Numbered from the stretch's first letter, positions 1-12,230 are shown. The stretch is 64,000 bases of DNA from Phocoena phocoena (GCF_963924675.1 NC_089238.1:40132879-40196878); one strand, 5' to 3'. Numbers and translations: made by a program. The notes: generated by a model not told the origin, from the letters alone.

Positions 1-429
1 CACACATACCCTTGTTGTGCCCCAAGGTCCAGATCTGAGTCTGCTGATCAGAGTCAGGGTACCCTTGGAGCACAAGCTCAGCAGCTCCACAAGAGAAAGA
101 AACTTCATTCTTACTATACCCTGTTCTAACCAACCAAGCAAGCAAAGATAAACGGACTTTTTCTTTATAGATACCAATAAAAGGGTGTTGTGGTAGTGAA
201 ACTTGTATTACCACCCAGAAAAAAGATAACAAAGCTCAATATGAACCAAATTCTGATTTCCCTTCTATTTACTCATTGTTGTTGTTTACTGACAAATATA
301 ATGAGAGATCCCAGACTCCAAGTCCCTGAAAAGGCAAGCATGAAATCCAAATTGGGGAATGCTCTGAAAGTCTAAATATGATCATCTTTAAAGAATGATA
401 TGCAGGCCATCTTTAAAACAGCAATTTTA

Positions 430-769
430 GGGCTTCACTGGTGGCGCAGTGGTTAAGAATCCACCTGCCAATGCAGGGGACACGGATTTGAGCCCTGGCC
501 CGGGAAGATCCCACATGCCGCAGAGCAACTAAGCCCGTGCACCACAACTGGTGAGCCTGCGCTCTAGAGCCCGCGTGCTGCAACTAGTGAAGCCCACGCA
601 CCTAGAGCCCGTGCTGCGCAACCAGAGAAGCCACCGCAATGAGAAGCCTGCACACCGCAACAAAAAGTAATGCCTGCTCGCCACAACTAGAGAAAACCTG
701 TGCACAGTAATGAAGACCCAACACAGACAAAAAAATAAAATAAATAAATAAATTTATAAAAATAAAACG
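430..769 (+). mobile_element. CHR-type SINE in NAE1 intron 3
   Basis: tRNA-Glu-derived SINE, long form of about 330 bp, starting GGGCTTCACTGGTGGCGCAG and ending in an A-rich tail. It is flanked by slightly diverged 13-bp target duplications (417-429 and 770-782), so it is not a very recent insertion. Confidence 0.92.
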
Positions 770-1009
770 AACAGCATTTTTACAGACAGTATAGTGTAGA
801 AAGAGATATACCTGGACTAAGCTTAGAAGACACCACAAACAAAAGGTAGCTTTTACTATCTTATAATCCGAAAATACAATTATTGTTAATTATATACTAA
901 CATCTAGGAATCAATATAAGGACTCAGGAAGGATCCAGATTTCACAAATAAAGTAATAATGACTACCCTTTTTCATTAATAACAACAATAAAGACAGTAA
1001 TGATGGGTA

Positions 1010-1150
1010 TCTTTTACTAAAGGCCTATTTGCCAGACACTGTGCTAGCACTTTACCTATATTAACTCACTTCATCCTTGCCATGATCCTAAGCATAGGGA
1101 CTATTTCCACCTGGAAGTTAAGTCACCCTGGTTGAGGAGTTGAAGCTGCG
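1010..1150 (+). mobile_element. MIR-like fragment
   Basis: The sequence resembles the MIR stretch 'gccaggcactgtgctaagcacttt...actcatttaatcc', diverged, next to NAE1 exon 3. Confidence 0.55.
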
Positions 1151-1224
1151 ATTCAGGCCTTGCTCTCCCATGACAAGGCACTGCCTTCCCTAACATGCAG
1201 GTATTTGAAAAGAATAGAACATAC

Positions 1225-1285
1225 TTATTTCCAGCATCTTCTCCGCTGACCTGATTTCCATCAATAATTGTAAATGAACCAATAC
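1225..1285 (-). CDS. NAE1: NAE1 coding exon 3
   Basis: Acceptor TTTGTCTCCCAG precedes 1285. The exon encodes [20 protein letters not shown] and ends two bases into the next Asn codon at donor GTATGT. Confidence 0.96.
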
Positions 1286-4200
1286 CTGGGAGACAAAACA
1301 AGAGTCAGTCAAGAATATATATTTCCAGCTCAAAACCTTAAAGAAGTAAATTTACAACAACAAAAGTATAATACCTGGTAGTACCAAGTTTTTAAGAATT
1401 TCAGTTCCTGTAGCTGTTGCATTTATTAGGCAAACATGAGCAGATTCTAAAGCCTCTTGCCCATGATCACCCCACAACCTACAAAAGAACACACAAATTT
1501 AACGTTTTCAAAGCTTTCACGAAAATACAACTTTATTTGAATCATGATCTTTGATCTTTAAAGTGTTCTCGTATAGAATAACTGATGTGACAACCACGGC
1601 AAATATGCGAGACAGGAACAGCAGGAGGTGTTATGGGGATTTCATAGCTGACTAACCTGAGACTCAAACAGGTTGATGCCTGGCATGGTTAAAGGGGGGG
1701 TTAAATCAGAACTAAAAATTTGGTCTTCCAGCTCCTAGTCCATTACTCTTTTCAAGCCAAATAACTTACAGAACAGAAAGTCTTTGTAGTCATTAACATT
1801 AGAGAAGAACCTTAGATTTATTTATTATTATTATTCTTTTTTTTGGCCGTGTCACGCGGCATGTGGGCCATGTGGGATCTTGGTTCTCCTCCCAGGGATT
1901 GAACCTGCGCCCCCTGCAGTGGAAGTGTGGAATCTTAACCACCGGACCGCCAGGAAAGTCCTGAGAAGTACCTTAGATTTAAAACCTATTATTCTCTATT
2001 TCATTTTTCCTTAAGTTATAGGGATCCAGAATATTTAAGATCTTGACATAGGACTTATCACCATGACATCTGCAAGAGTGAGAAAAGCTTTACCAAGAAA
2101 ACTGAATTATCATCTGAAAAGCCTTCACACTGACTTCAATAAGAGTGCTTTAAAATGTAATTCCCAATGAACATTCTAATAGCATGATTAATAAATGCAT
2201 ACATTAACAAACAGAAAGATGTAATAAGGATTAGAAATATATGTTATAACCTGAAATATATGTTATATCCTGTCACACCAGCATATCATCAACATGGCAA
2301 GGTACATGATCAAATAAGCATCATGACAGCTGATCCAACCTGGTTACCTTCGCCCAGAAAGCCTATTAACTAATGTATCTTTTCTTGTCAGTATAGGAAC
2401 TAGTAGAGGGGGAGCCCAAGTCATTAGAAAAGTTTCATAGCCTGGAGGACTGATAGACTTTAAGGTGCCTTCCCTGTCACCTGATCTAAAGCAGATTCCC
2501 TCTTTTTATGTAGCCCATATGTCCTCCAGAGCATATCACAACTGTAACTGCCTCATTTGGGGTTTTTTTCTTTAATTAATTTATTTTATTTATTTATTTT
2601 TGGCTGTGCTTGGTCTTCGTGGCTGTGCCTGGGCTTTCTCTAGTTGCAGCGAGCCGGGGCTACTCTTCGTTGCAGTGCGGTGGCTTCTCTTGTTGCAGAG
2701 CATGGGCTCTAGGAGCGCAGGCTTCGGTAGTTGTGGCTCGTGGGCTCCAGAGCACAGGCTCAGTAGTTGTGGCACACGGGCTTAGTTACTCCGCAGCATG
2801 TGGGATCTTCCCAGACCAGGGATCGAACCCGTGTCCCCTGCATTGGCAGGCAGATGCTTAACCACTGCGCCACCAGGGAAGCCCTCATTTGGTGTTTTAT
2901 TTGCTGAACACCCATCTCTCCATTCCACTCTAAGCTCCATAAGGGTCCAGACCACTCCCACTGTTCACCACTGGAACCCCAATGCCCGATACAGTGCTCT
3001 GCCCAGGATAAGTGATCACTGAATAACTGTCAAATGCATGGAGGAATAGCCTAGAAGAACCAGACAGACTGGAAATGTCTGTTTTTTCTGTGAAAGTAGG
3101 GCACACAGAAGACACCTGACATATTTGGTTGATGGATACCCGGGTAGTTGGAAAGTAAGCCTAAAAGAATACTGGTGCATCCCTAGGTAATATATTTCAA
3201 GAAACGGCCCAAACAAGAAATCAATCCTCTCTATTCTCTTGCTGGCCTAAGGAAAGCAGGGCCTGCTGACTGCTAGTTGGCTCAACAGCTTTGCTGCTTT
3301 GCTTGTAACCGCTTCCCTCTGACACTTCAAAGCCAATAAACAGTTCCTTAATGGACTGGACTCAGCAAAAATGCTTTTTTGTCACAGTTACTTAGTAATC
3401 TAAAATATTTTCTCAGCTCTGTCATGTATGGTTACATCTGCATTCAAAACACAAGGATCTCCAAGAATTTACAAGAGAACACAAGTTGGTTACAAGGGCT
3501 CTGCCACCTTGCTTCTTTCCCCAGAAGCTCAGGAGCAGATACTACCAGCTCTGAAAAAGCCAGAAGGACCTGAGTTTACATCCTGGTTCAAATACATGGG
3601 AAACTGGGCAGGTTACAGAACTTCTCTAAGACTCAGTTTCCCCATCTATAAAGCAGAGAGAATATCTACCTTCAAGGCTGCTCTCCGAATTGAGTGCATA
3701 AAGCCCCTAACCCAGCACTAAGCTGTAGGTACAAATGGGTTCCAGTCCTCAGGGACATACTGTAACTTCTGGCTTGGGGGCTCCAGAAAGGAAGCGGGCC
3801 AAACATTTGTGTTACTTCTGCTGCCTTAACACACAGAAGATGATCAATAAATAAGGAATGGGGAGTGTTAGGAGAAAAGGCATGGGAGAGGAAGTAGTCA
3901 AGAACCAGCCCAATGGCTTAGACCTGCAGTGTCCATTAAGGTAGCCATTAGCCACATGTGGCTAATGAATAAGGCTAGTCCAAACTGAGATGTGCTATAA
4001 GTGTAAAGTGCTGGATTTCAAGGACAGAATGGAAAAAAATGTTAAATATCTCTAATAACTTTTTATACTGATTATGCATTAAAATGGTAATACTTTGGAT
4101 ATATTGGGTTATATAAAGTAAACTGCATTATTAAAATTATTTTCACCTGTTTACTTTTCCTTTCTCAATGTGGCTACCAAAAAATATATATAACTACACA

Positions 4201-4687
4201 GGTGGTTTACATGAGACTAGCATTATATTTCTAGTGGACAGCTCCGGCTTAGAACAATACCTAAGACTCGGTGCTGCTCTCTGCGGCCGGGATGGGGTAT
4301 TCCCGATCCCCTCATTCTGCAAAACGAGAAGCCTGAGCACAGCGAGGTGGAACTGGCAGCCGCCCCGGTGACCCGGCTGACGCTGGGACGGTGCACCTCG
4401 ACCTGCACACAGCGTGGCGAGCGGGCGGGCGCGCCCCTCGGGGAAGGCGAGTCCCGGCCCTCGGGAAGCACCTCCGGCCCCAGGCCGGAACCCTGAGCGC
4501 CGGCTGCACGGCCCGGCCCGGCCCAGCCCGGTGGGAGGCCTGAGGGAGGCCCAACCACGCCGCCCGCCCGCTTAGCCCCGGCCCGGACGCAGAGGAACCC
4601 GCTGGCCCGCCCGACTCGGTGAGCCCTGGCTCACCTCAGCTGCCGGTCGTACTTCTGCTCCTTAAGCAGCTTTCCCGGCTGCGCCAT
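1225..4687 (-). CDS. NAE1: NAE1 (APPBP1), NEDD8-activating enzyme E1 regulatory subunit, 5' part (partial)
   Basis: Three coding exons on the minus strand (4687-4635, 1478-1375, 1285-1225) join into 72 codons plus 2 nt, starting [18 protein letters not shown] and continuing through [20 protein letters not shown] to [14 protein letters not shown]. This matches the N-terminus of vertebrate NAE1; from memory, human has Leu instead of Pro at residue 4. NAE1 pairs with UBA3 to form the E1 that adenylates NEDD8 and passes it to UBC12 for cullin neddylation. The segment is the start of the pseudo-adenylation half: the usual E1 glycine-rich loop is replaced by NATATGTE, as expected for the non-catalytic subunit. 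The start ATG lies inside a CpG island and is the first codon of the conserved protein. Exon 4 onward lies beyond the left edge; I found no match to it in 1-1224. Confidence 0.97.
1375..1478 (-). CDS. NAE1: NAE1 coding exon 2
   Basis: Acceptor TTTTGTAG precedes 1478. The exon completes Arg18 and encodes [20 protein letters not shown] through LKNLVLP, then one base of the next Gly. The donor is GTATTA. Its 104 nt fit the phases of both neighbours. Confidence 0.97.
1821..1962 (-). mobile_element. Short tRNA-derived SINE in NAE1 intron 1
   Basis: Antisense SINE head and body of about 140 bp only, with a T-rich left end. It is flanked by 19-bp duplications of the pattern GAGAAGNACCTTAGATTTA (1802-1820, 1963-1981) that differ at one base. 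Confidence 0.88.
2568..2883 (-). mobile_element. CHR-type SINE in NAE1 intron 1
   Basis: Long-form antisense copy ending CCAGGGAAGCCC. Near-identical direct repeats (CCTCATTTGG...) lie at 2551 and 2883. Confidence 0.9.
3540..3720 (+). mobile_element. MIR fragment in NAE1 intron 1
   Basis: Contains the MIR core pattern: loss of a gapped 'tctaagactcagtttccccatctataaa' segment and an 'ataaagcccctaacccagcac' tail. Confidence 0.7.
3923..4245. mobile_element. Non-autonomous hAT-type DNA transposon
   Basis: Terminal sequences CAGTGTCCA and TGGACAGCT form imperfect inverted ends, and the element is bounded by identical 8-bp direct repeats GGCTTAGA (3915-3922 and 4246-4253). An 8-bp duplication is the hAT signature. 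The AT-rich interior ('cagtttggactagccacat'-like in the other orientation) is shared with the relic at 23850-24370. Confidence 0.8.
4635..4687 (-). CDS. NAE1: NAE1 coding exon 1
   Basis: Encodes Met1 to Leu17 plus two bases of Arg18. The donor is GTGAGC (GT at 4634-4633). The start codon is the complement of 4685-4687, in the context GCCATGG. Confidence 0.97.
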
Positions 4688-4799
4688 GGCCGCGCCCGCC
4701 GCGCGGAGAGCCGCCGGGCCACTACCGAGAACGGCCACCACCTCCACGAGCGCGCAGGCGCACTAAGCCCCCTTCGCTGCAGCTGCCTCCTGCGCGCTG

Positions 4800-4814
4800 C
4801 CCGCAGGGGGCGCC
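4800..4814 (+). promoter_or_regulatory. CTCF-type motif at the NAE1 promoter
   Basis: CCCGCAGGGGGCGCC matches the CTCF core CCASYAGRKGGCRSY at all but the third position. It points rightwards, toward CA7. Binding is not shown by sequence alone. Confidence 0.55.
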
Positions 4815-6260
4815 GTCACTGCACTGCGCACGCGTCGCCTGTACGCCAGGCGTGTGCGGCCAAAGCTCAGTCTCCGGGCTGGTAATCTAGTCCTCCCCAG
4901 TGCACCAGACCCTCTAGTCCGCCAGTCCGAGAATATGTACGCAGTAGCTGTGGGGAACTCGAGCTTTGGAATCAGGTAGATTTAGATTTTAACCACTTAC
5001 TGGTTGTGAGATCTGCTCTTTACCGCTCATATCCTCAGTTTGTTCCTCTGTGCAATGGGGATAAATGAGCCTCCTTCACAGAGTTCTATTAGTCTTTAAT
5101 GAGATTTTGAATACACAGAACAAGACTCACAAAAAATCATGTCTGAATAATAACTTTCATTATTATGATCATTATTATTCACCCATTTCTTCCATCCTGT
5201 CATTCAACAAGCTCACACTAGGGCAGGTTTCCAATCACAAAGCTAGCTGCTCCTGGATGCAGATGCAAAGAGGAATAAGTCTGGGGCTCTGTTCTAGGGG
5301 AGTTCATCGTCCCAAGACAGGAGAGGGACAGTAAACGAGTACTCACTAGACAATGTGAAGCTGGGGAGCTGAGAGGTGGGCAGAGGAACCCCACCCACTC
5401 CCCCTCTCCAGGAATGTTTCACGTGGTGTGGGCAAAGTAGAATGTTTTAAGCAGAAGGAACAGCCGGTGTCATCCCTGGGAGGCAGAGAAGGCATGACAG
5501 GCTGAGGCACTAAACTTTGGTGTGGTGTGGAGTTAGGTGAAGGGTAGGGAGTGGTCAGGGGAAGTTTGAGGGACAGCAGGGGCCAGGTCACGAGGACTGA
5601 GAAGAGAACATAAAAGCAAGGTGGAATTTAAAGCCCTCCACTTCCTGAAAAGAAACATCCCTTTGGGGATGGATGCCAAAGAAGGGGATTACCCCATGAG
5701 GAAGGGGGAGAGAAAGGAGACTGGAGGGACATGAGGATTCCTTCCTCTCTATCTCCCAGACTCTACAGGCATCTTCAGGTTAATAATTACCTGAAATAAG
5801 GTGAAAATGGGCACAGATCTCCACCCCAACCCACCCTGGAATGGGAACAGGGGAAGGAGCACAGTTTGACAGTAATGATGCAGCGATGATGGATGTAATT
5901 CCCCCAGGTGCTCTCTCCAGGATCAGGTGGGGGCACACCCACTCATGACTTCCCTGATCCCTACATAGCACCCATGGAACACAACTGATGGGAAACAGAG
6001 GCATGAGACTCTCCCAGTTTGTCATGTGCTTATGCTGTCACATGTCCTCCTTTCAATTGGACAGGTGAAATATAAGGGATAATAAAATACAACCACGGAA
6101 TGTGGGAAGGTCAAAAGGCAACAGGTGAGGGTTCGGTGCAATCATGGACTGCATGAATGAAAACATCCCCAAATTTGGCAGAGGGGAGTCATACTGCCTA
6201 TGAAGAAATATAAGATTTTGAAAAAGGTTTGTGTTGGTGGTGTCCCATAAAAAAGATACT

Positions 6261-6690
6261 TCAGTGTATTATTTTCCTAAAGCGGCTGTAACAAAGTACC
6301 ACAGACTGGTACAAACTATAGAAATTCATTGTTTCACAGTTCTGAAAGCTGGAAGTCCAAAATTAAAGTGTGCGCAGTATGCTCCTTCTGAAGCTTAAAG
6401 GGAAGAATCTGTCCTGCCTTCCTAGCTTCTGGTGGTTTGCTAGTACTCCTTGGCTTACACCTGTATGTAGCTCTTCAGTCTCTGCCTGCATCATCATAGA
6501 TATTCTCCCCTCATGTCTCTGTATTTCTTCTCTTCTTATAAGTCACATTGGATCAGGGCCCACCCTAATGACCTCATCTTAACTTGATTATATCTACAAA
6601 AACCATATTTCCAAATAAGATTACATTCAAAGGTCCTGGGGGTTAGGACTTCAACAACTTTTGGGGGAATCTAATTCAACCCATAACAGC
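6261..6690 (-). mobile_element. MaLR-type LTR (MLT1/MST-like), antisense
   Basis: Read on the minus strand it begins TGTTATGGGTTGAATTAGAT and carries the familiar MaLR segment with 'aagttaagatgaggtcatta' and 'gggcccctgatccaatgtg'. It ends near 'gctttaggaaaataata'. It is an old, diverged solo LTR with no internal coding sequence. Confidence 0.8.
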
Positions 6691-6841
6691 ATGTAAAGGT
6701 GCCTGTGATGGAGCCATGGCGGTTGACCAGACACAAACCCTGCCATCTGGGAACTCAGGGCACCTCACAAGTTCTTCCTATTATAGAAGACAGGGAATTA
6801 AAGGTATCAGACCAGGAAACAAAGGCTGCATTCATTTAGAC

Positions 6842-7023
6842 CATTGGTTTTCTAAGTGAGGCCCTGGACCAGAAGCATCAATATCACCTGGGAACTTGTT
6901 AGAAGTGCAAATTCTCAGGCCCCATTCCAGACCTGCTGAAACAGAAACTCTGGAGTGAGGCCTCGGAAACTTTTAAGAAGCTCTCCTGGTGATTCTGATG
7001 CATGCTCAAGTTTGAGAACCACC
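6842..7023 (+). mobile_element. MER5A-like hAT-Charlie element
   Basis: Starts 'cattggttttctaagtg' and ends 'caagtttgagaaccacc', with the interior 'atcacctgggaacttgttag'. This matches the remembered MER5A consensus nearly end to end. Confidence 0.85.
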
Positions 7024-7779
7024 AACCTAGGCCAATCTCCCACTGAACAGGTGGGAAAACTGAGCCCCCAAATCCCTATGCAACCTCTGTTTACTGAGTA
7101 CTCATATGCCAGGCAGGCCCTTGACACGCATCACCATTCTGTGCTCATTGTACTCACCCAATGCAATAGATACTACTGTTTACCCCATTTTATACCCAAG
7201 AGAGCAGACACTTGGAGAGGTGAGTAAAATTCCAAATTCTCACAGCTATTAAAAGGTGGCACAGGGATTAGAAACAAACACCCCTACAGATCTAGCCAGA
7301 CCCAGCTTAGGTCTATTATTTTACCCATCCTGGTTGGTCTCAGCTGGAGGAGACAGGATACTTGGGCTTCCAGGAAGTTTGGGGCTACCTCTGCCCTGGA
7401 AGAGGTTATAATCTGTGGGAAACCAGCCAGGAAGAATGAATCACAACCTAGGACACACTCCCAGGCCTTAGCCACTAGCCCCCCCTACCTGACCTTATCT
7501 ATCCCAGCCCTTCTCATCCTGGTGCTCATTGGCCAATCTCTTGCCTCTTTCCTCCACCCCTCGGCTGAGAAAACTGTGGGTCTGTAATGTTCACAATTGT
7601 ATCACCCATGCCTGGCTCAGCCCTTCGCATCTAGTAAGTCTTCAATAAATGCTTTGAATGAAAGAATAAATTTCTAAAACTATTTCCACCATACCTTCTA
7701 CATTTTAAAATGCCTTACCCACAATGTGTACCTCATCTTATTTGGTTATACCACTTTCCCAGGGAAATCATCACACACA

Positions 7780-8160
7780 CACACAAAGATGTATCAATAA
7801 GGATGCCCACTGCAGTGCATTTACAATTGTGAAAACTGGAAATAATCCACATACTAGAGCACTGTGCAATTATTAAGTGTCAAGTTCTCCAAGACTGATG
7901 ACACAGGGGAATGCTTATCATAGGGCATGAAGTGAAAAAAAACCAAACTGGTCACAAAGCTCCACATATGATTCCAATTGTCTTTTAAGTACTACTAATA
8001 CATATTGAAAAAGCCCGGCAGTATGGTCACTACAATGTTAACAGTGGTGATTCTTGGGTGGTAATATGACCAGTGATTTTAATTTTCTTTACTATGCTTT
8101 TCTGATTCTCCCAAATTTTCTACAATAAATAGGTGCTACCACTGTAACTGGAAAAGGAAT
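7780..8160 (+). mobile_element. Old L1 3' fragment
   Basis: Shares the L1M-type 3' region: 'gtgaaaactggaaataatcc', then 'aatgttaacagtggtgattc', then 'tttctacaataaa' at the end. Heavily diverged. Confidence 0.65.
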
Positions 8161-8323
8161 GTTTGGTTTAAATATGCCCAAACAAGCTAAGGAGAAGGGG
8201 AAAGAACAGAGGTCTGAGAGTACATGCTTGGTTCCAGGACACTCACAGATATCACCTCACCTGACCATCCTATTAGCCCTCTCGATTCTCTATTCCCATC
8301 TGATAGATCGGAAAACAGGTGCA

Positions 8324-8662
8324 GGACTTCCCTGGTGGTGCAGTGGTTGAGAATCCGCCTGCCAATGCAGGGGACACGGGTTCGATCCCTAGTCCGGGAA
8401 GATCCCACATGCCGCGGAGTAACTAAGCCCGTGCACCACACACAACTACTGAGCCTGTGCTCTAGAGCCCGCGAGCCACAACTACTGAAGCCTGCACACC
8501 TAGAGCCCGTGCTCCACAGCAAGAGAAGCCACCGCAATGTGAAGCCCATGCACCCCAATGAAGAGTAGCTCCTGCTCTCCACAGCTAGAGAAAGCCCACG
8601 TGCAGCAATGAAGACCCAATGCAGCCAAAAATAAATAAATTTTTAAAAAAACAAAAAACAAC
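8324..8662 (+). mobile_element. CHR-type SINE
   Basis: Long-form copy starting GGACTTCCCTGGTGGTGCAG, with tRNA-like B box GGTTCGATCCC and an A-rich tail with (AAAT) units. Confidence 0.9.
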
Positions 8663-11329
8663 CCACAATAAGCTGTAATTTTGATCTTAGAGTCTCTAGG
8701 TCTTCGGTCTGGCCCGTTGGCCATGTGCACAACACACAGTGAAGAGCAGGCAAGATTCTGCCTGTTGGTGCAGCACTGGACAACTGTTGTCTCAACCAAT
8801 GTTCACAGGGATCCCATGAGGTGGTCAGGGCTGGGATGATGCCCTAATCACCTCATTGTTATAGAGAAGAGAGACTTGTAACTTTGAGAGGGGAAGTGAG
8901 ATCTGGTCAAGTTCGCAATGAATGAGGTGTGGCTGTGCAATCTGCTCCTGCCCTCCTTCTCCAGCCCTTCCTTATGGCTCACACATCCCTACCCTCCCTC
9001 TCCGCCAGAAACAGCAAATCCAGGAGGCCACTGATGCCAGTGAGACCAAAGAGTAAACTCCAGAGCAGTGAAATCAATTCAGCTTTAAAGACGGCACGTA
9101 ATTGAGACAGGAGGTGCCTGAATGGGGGCACAGTCTTTCCCAAGTTGACCTGAGTGGGCTGCAAGGAAACTGGAGCTTCACCTGAGACAGGCAGACTCCA
9201 TCAGCTCCTCTTACCTACCTGAGTTCCCAGTTCTCCAGCACCCAGAGAAAATTGCCAAAGACAGGATATAGGAAGGAAAGAATTAGATCAACTTTTATCT
9301 GGTTGTTAAAGAGGCAATACTTTAATTCTTTCAAAAGGAGTAGGCAGTAAAGAGTGTCCCTCCCACCCCCATTCCGTACCCTCCCCCACCCTTCGGGGCT
9401 CCCAGTCTCCACCCTGGAGGCAAACACTCTCCCTAGCTTCTCTTAAGTCATTGTGAAGAGAGTCTTGCATATATACACAAATGATAATCAAATTTAAAAT
9501 CCACTTCCTCTCCTCTCCTGGTGATTTTAGACATGCTGAATAAGGGACTCAGCAGCCCTGGGTTTTCATTCTTGCTCAGTTGCTCACTGTACAGCCTAAC
9601 TCAACTTCTCTGAGCCTTGCTTTCCTCATCTGTAAAGTGGGGTTGCTGTGCGGATGAAACTGGATTCAAAACTAAGTAATCCCAACTTTTTTAGCACTAT
9701 AAATAAACATGGAAATGTCTTCTGGGTCACAGTGAGGGGGAAGTAGGTCAATGAAGTAGACGCATTTGGGCCCATCCCCAGGCCCTGAAAGTGTTGCAAC
9801 TCCCCCAGGAGAAGAGTGGCTGGCTCTTCTGGGAGATGAACAGAGACTGCAGTCCTCACTCTGAAGCTAGTCTTTGTCTTCTTGGTCTAAAGATGACATT
9901 TCTGGTTTGGAGACCTGGGACCTTGACAAGGTTGCATGCCCTGTCACATGCCAGTCTTGGGGGCCACCCCCTACATGTTTATTATGATGCCCTGCCCCCC
10001 TGCCCTAGGGTCAGATTTCTATTAAGGGCCCCTTCCAGCTCTTGGATCAGGGAGGAGCATCTAGGCAGTGTTGGGAAGTCACTCACTGACCTTGGCCCAG
10101 CAACCAGTTGTCCCTTGATCTCCACAACTCTACTTGGGGACCTGAGGGGTTCAGGGCCTGGGAGAGGGAAACCAAGACAGCCACACAGATATAGGGGAGC
10201 CTGGCAGAAAAGATGGCACATTCCTTCACAAGGTCAGCCAACAACAGGGCCTGAAATAGTCTCCTCTGATAGAGGTCAGACCAGCAGACATTTCACAAAC
10301 GGCCCTTCAACTCTGGTTGGGTACAAGCCCCTGGGTGGGATCAGTTGTCTGTCCTTCTATCCACTCATCTGTTTGTCTTCCCAAAACTGCCTGCTGCGGC
10401 CTAGCCAGAGACAAGCCCTATCCTTGGCATAAGGCCACATCCTCAGATGAGTCGGATTGGGCCGGCTGGAGCCAGTGGGTGGAAGACAGAGGACGTCCCA
10501 GGTGGAGGGCACAGCAAGGACCAGGCCTTGTGGGTGGGAAAATGTTGGGCCAAGGCAGACACTGAGATTGAGTGCAGGGTGGAGGCCCTGAGCTCCCAGC
10601 AGGTGTGCCAAAGGTCATGGAGAGGCAAGGAAAGGAGGGACAAACAGCGGGCTGTAGAGGAATAGGCAAAGAGACCCAGACAGAGGAGGAAGCCAGGAGG
10701 AGAAGGAGAGGGTGGAGGCAAAGCCTCAGACTTAGTTCCATGGGAAAGCCAGCTGGTGTCTGTGGGTCTGTCTGTCTTAATGACCAGTGGTTAAAGCCCA
10801 AACTCCTCACTCCCCCTTTGAGGCTCCGGTTCTGCCTGAGGCCTCCTCCTAGCCCAGGGCTCCCAGATCCCAACCACAGGACCCCTTTGCCCCCAGCACC
10901 AAGGGGAAGTAGTAAAGAGCACAAGAGCCTAGGAGTGAGACAAACTAAGAGTAAATCCCTCACTCTCTGGCTAGATGACCTCGGGCAAGTCACTTCACCT
11001 CTCTGGGCCTCAGTCTCCTGTTCTGTGAAATAGGGCTAATGGAAGGACCACCCATTGTTGTAGGGAAGCTGAGAGGGTTAGATGACAGGAAGGACCCAAA
11101 GCTTGGCCCAGAACTTGCCAGTGTCTGGCAAACAGGGGAAGCTCCAGTTCTGGACACCTGATGGTCAGTGCAATCTGCAGTTTAAAAGGGTCCCAGTCCA
11201 AGAGGACTCAGGGCCCAGAGCCCAGGTCTCTGGTGGTGGGATTTACTGCCCAGTGACAAGCCTGAGGAATAGATGGGATGTGGAGAAACAGAGGCCGCCC
11301 TCAGCATTGGCCGTTTCTCCTGCCCCAGA

Positions 11330-12230
11330 GCCTGTACACGGGCTGGAGGTAAGGAGGGAGAGTGCTCCGACCAGGGCCAGGGTGGGGATGCGGCTGGGGT
11401 TTAGGTCCCCTTGACCGCCCCCCACCCACCCCCCCGCATCTCGCATCTCAACTCGGGGCTCAACTGGCCTGAGGGCGGGTGGGCGAGGGCGGGGCAGGGC
11501 CGGCCCCTCTCGCCCTGCTTGGGGGGGGGGGGGGGGCGGGTCGCCTGGGAACTGCTCCTCCCGCCTGCCGCCGCTTTAAGAGGCTGCTCCGCGGCAGCGA
11601 GCGGGGCCGGAGCCGCAGTCCGAGAGAGCAGAACTGAGCCGAGCCGGCAGGTGCACGGCTGCGGGGACGGCAACAGCATGACCGGCCACCACGGCTGGGG
11701 CTACGGCCACAACGACGGTAGGCGCAGACCCCGGCCGGCCCCCACCCGCTGGGACTCGCTCCTGACCCTCGCGCCCAGCCGGGTTTGCGGGACCCTCAAG
11801 CCCCCTATCCTTTAGGCGGGACCGGGATCCCTCTCCCATCCGTCCCCCAGAACCCGGCCCACCCGCCCGGCCCGAGCCCTGCCTCCCCCCGCACCTGGCG
11901 CAAAGTCCGCGCTGCACCCCGGCCGGCCCCGCCGCCAGCGAGCCACCCCGCGGCCGAGCGCGTCCAGCCGCCTCTTCCGCGCAGCCCCTGACGGCCCCGC
12001 TCGCTCTGACCCGGGCCGGGACACTCACTCATCGTCGGAGTGCGTAGCGGGTGAAGGTAGCCCAGGGCAGCGGGGGGCGGTCCCGGCGGAGCGCTGTGCG
12101 CGGTGTCTGTGCGGGGAGCGCGCACGCGTGTGTGCCGGGACCTCCGGCGAGCTGGGCTCCCCGTGGGCAAGGGCGCGGTGTCCTGCGCAGAGAGTTTCCC
12201 GGTCGAAGCGTCCGAGCTTTCGAGTCGGCA
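11330..12230 (+). promoter_or_regulatory. CA7: CpG-island promoter of CA7
   Basis: GC-rich, CpG-dense block around CA7 exon 1. TTTAA at 11575-11579 lies 103 bp upstream of the ATG, and its spacing allows it to act as a weak TATA substitute; there is no proper TATA box. GC boxes (GGGCGG type) occur near 11473-11492. A run of 16 G at 11521-11536 followed by CGGG sits just upstream. The transcription start is probably around 11600. Confidence 0.75.
11678..11717 (+). CDS. CA7: CA7 coding exon 1
   Basis: Residues 1-13, [13 protein letters not shown], plus one base. Donor GTAGGC. Confidence 0.96.

Larger units (their letters stand above)
4270..4890. promoter_or_regulatory. NAE1: CpG-island promoter of NAE1
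   Basis: Dense CpG and GC-rich sequence surrounds NAE1 exon 1 and drops away sharply on both sides, with AT-rich hAT sequence before 4245 and MIR sequence after 4940. I see no TATA box in the expected place. This is the normal layout for a housekeeping gene. The island includes the CTCF-type motif at 4800-4814, upstream of the NAE1 start. Confidence 0.85.
4900..11300. other. NAE1-CA7 intergenic region
   Basis: I see no exon of either neighbour and no recognisable third gene. Repeats make up much of the left half: MIR near 4945-5110, a MaLR LTR, a MER5A-like element, MIR near 7080-7270, an L2-like tail near 7560-7680, an old L1 and a CHR SINE. From 8670 to 10900 the sequence is mostly unique, with MIR near 9505-9700. 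A 213-codon open frame at 9791-10432 (+) has no recognisable domain. Confidence 0.7.

Noticed and set aside
9791..10432. 213-codon open frame between NAE1 and CA7
   Set aside because: No recognisable domain, composition like translated non-coding GC-rich DNA, no splice or promoter context. A homology search finding orthologous conservation would reverse this.
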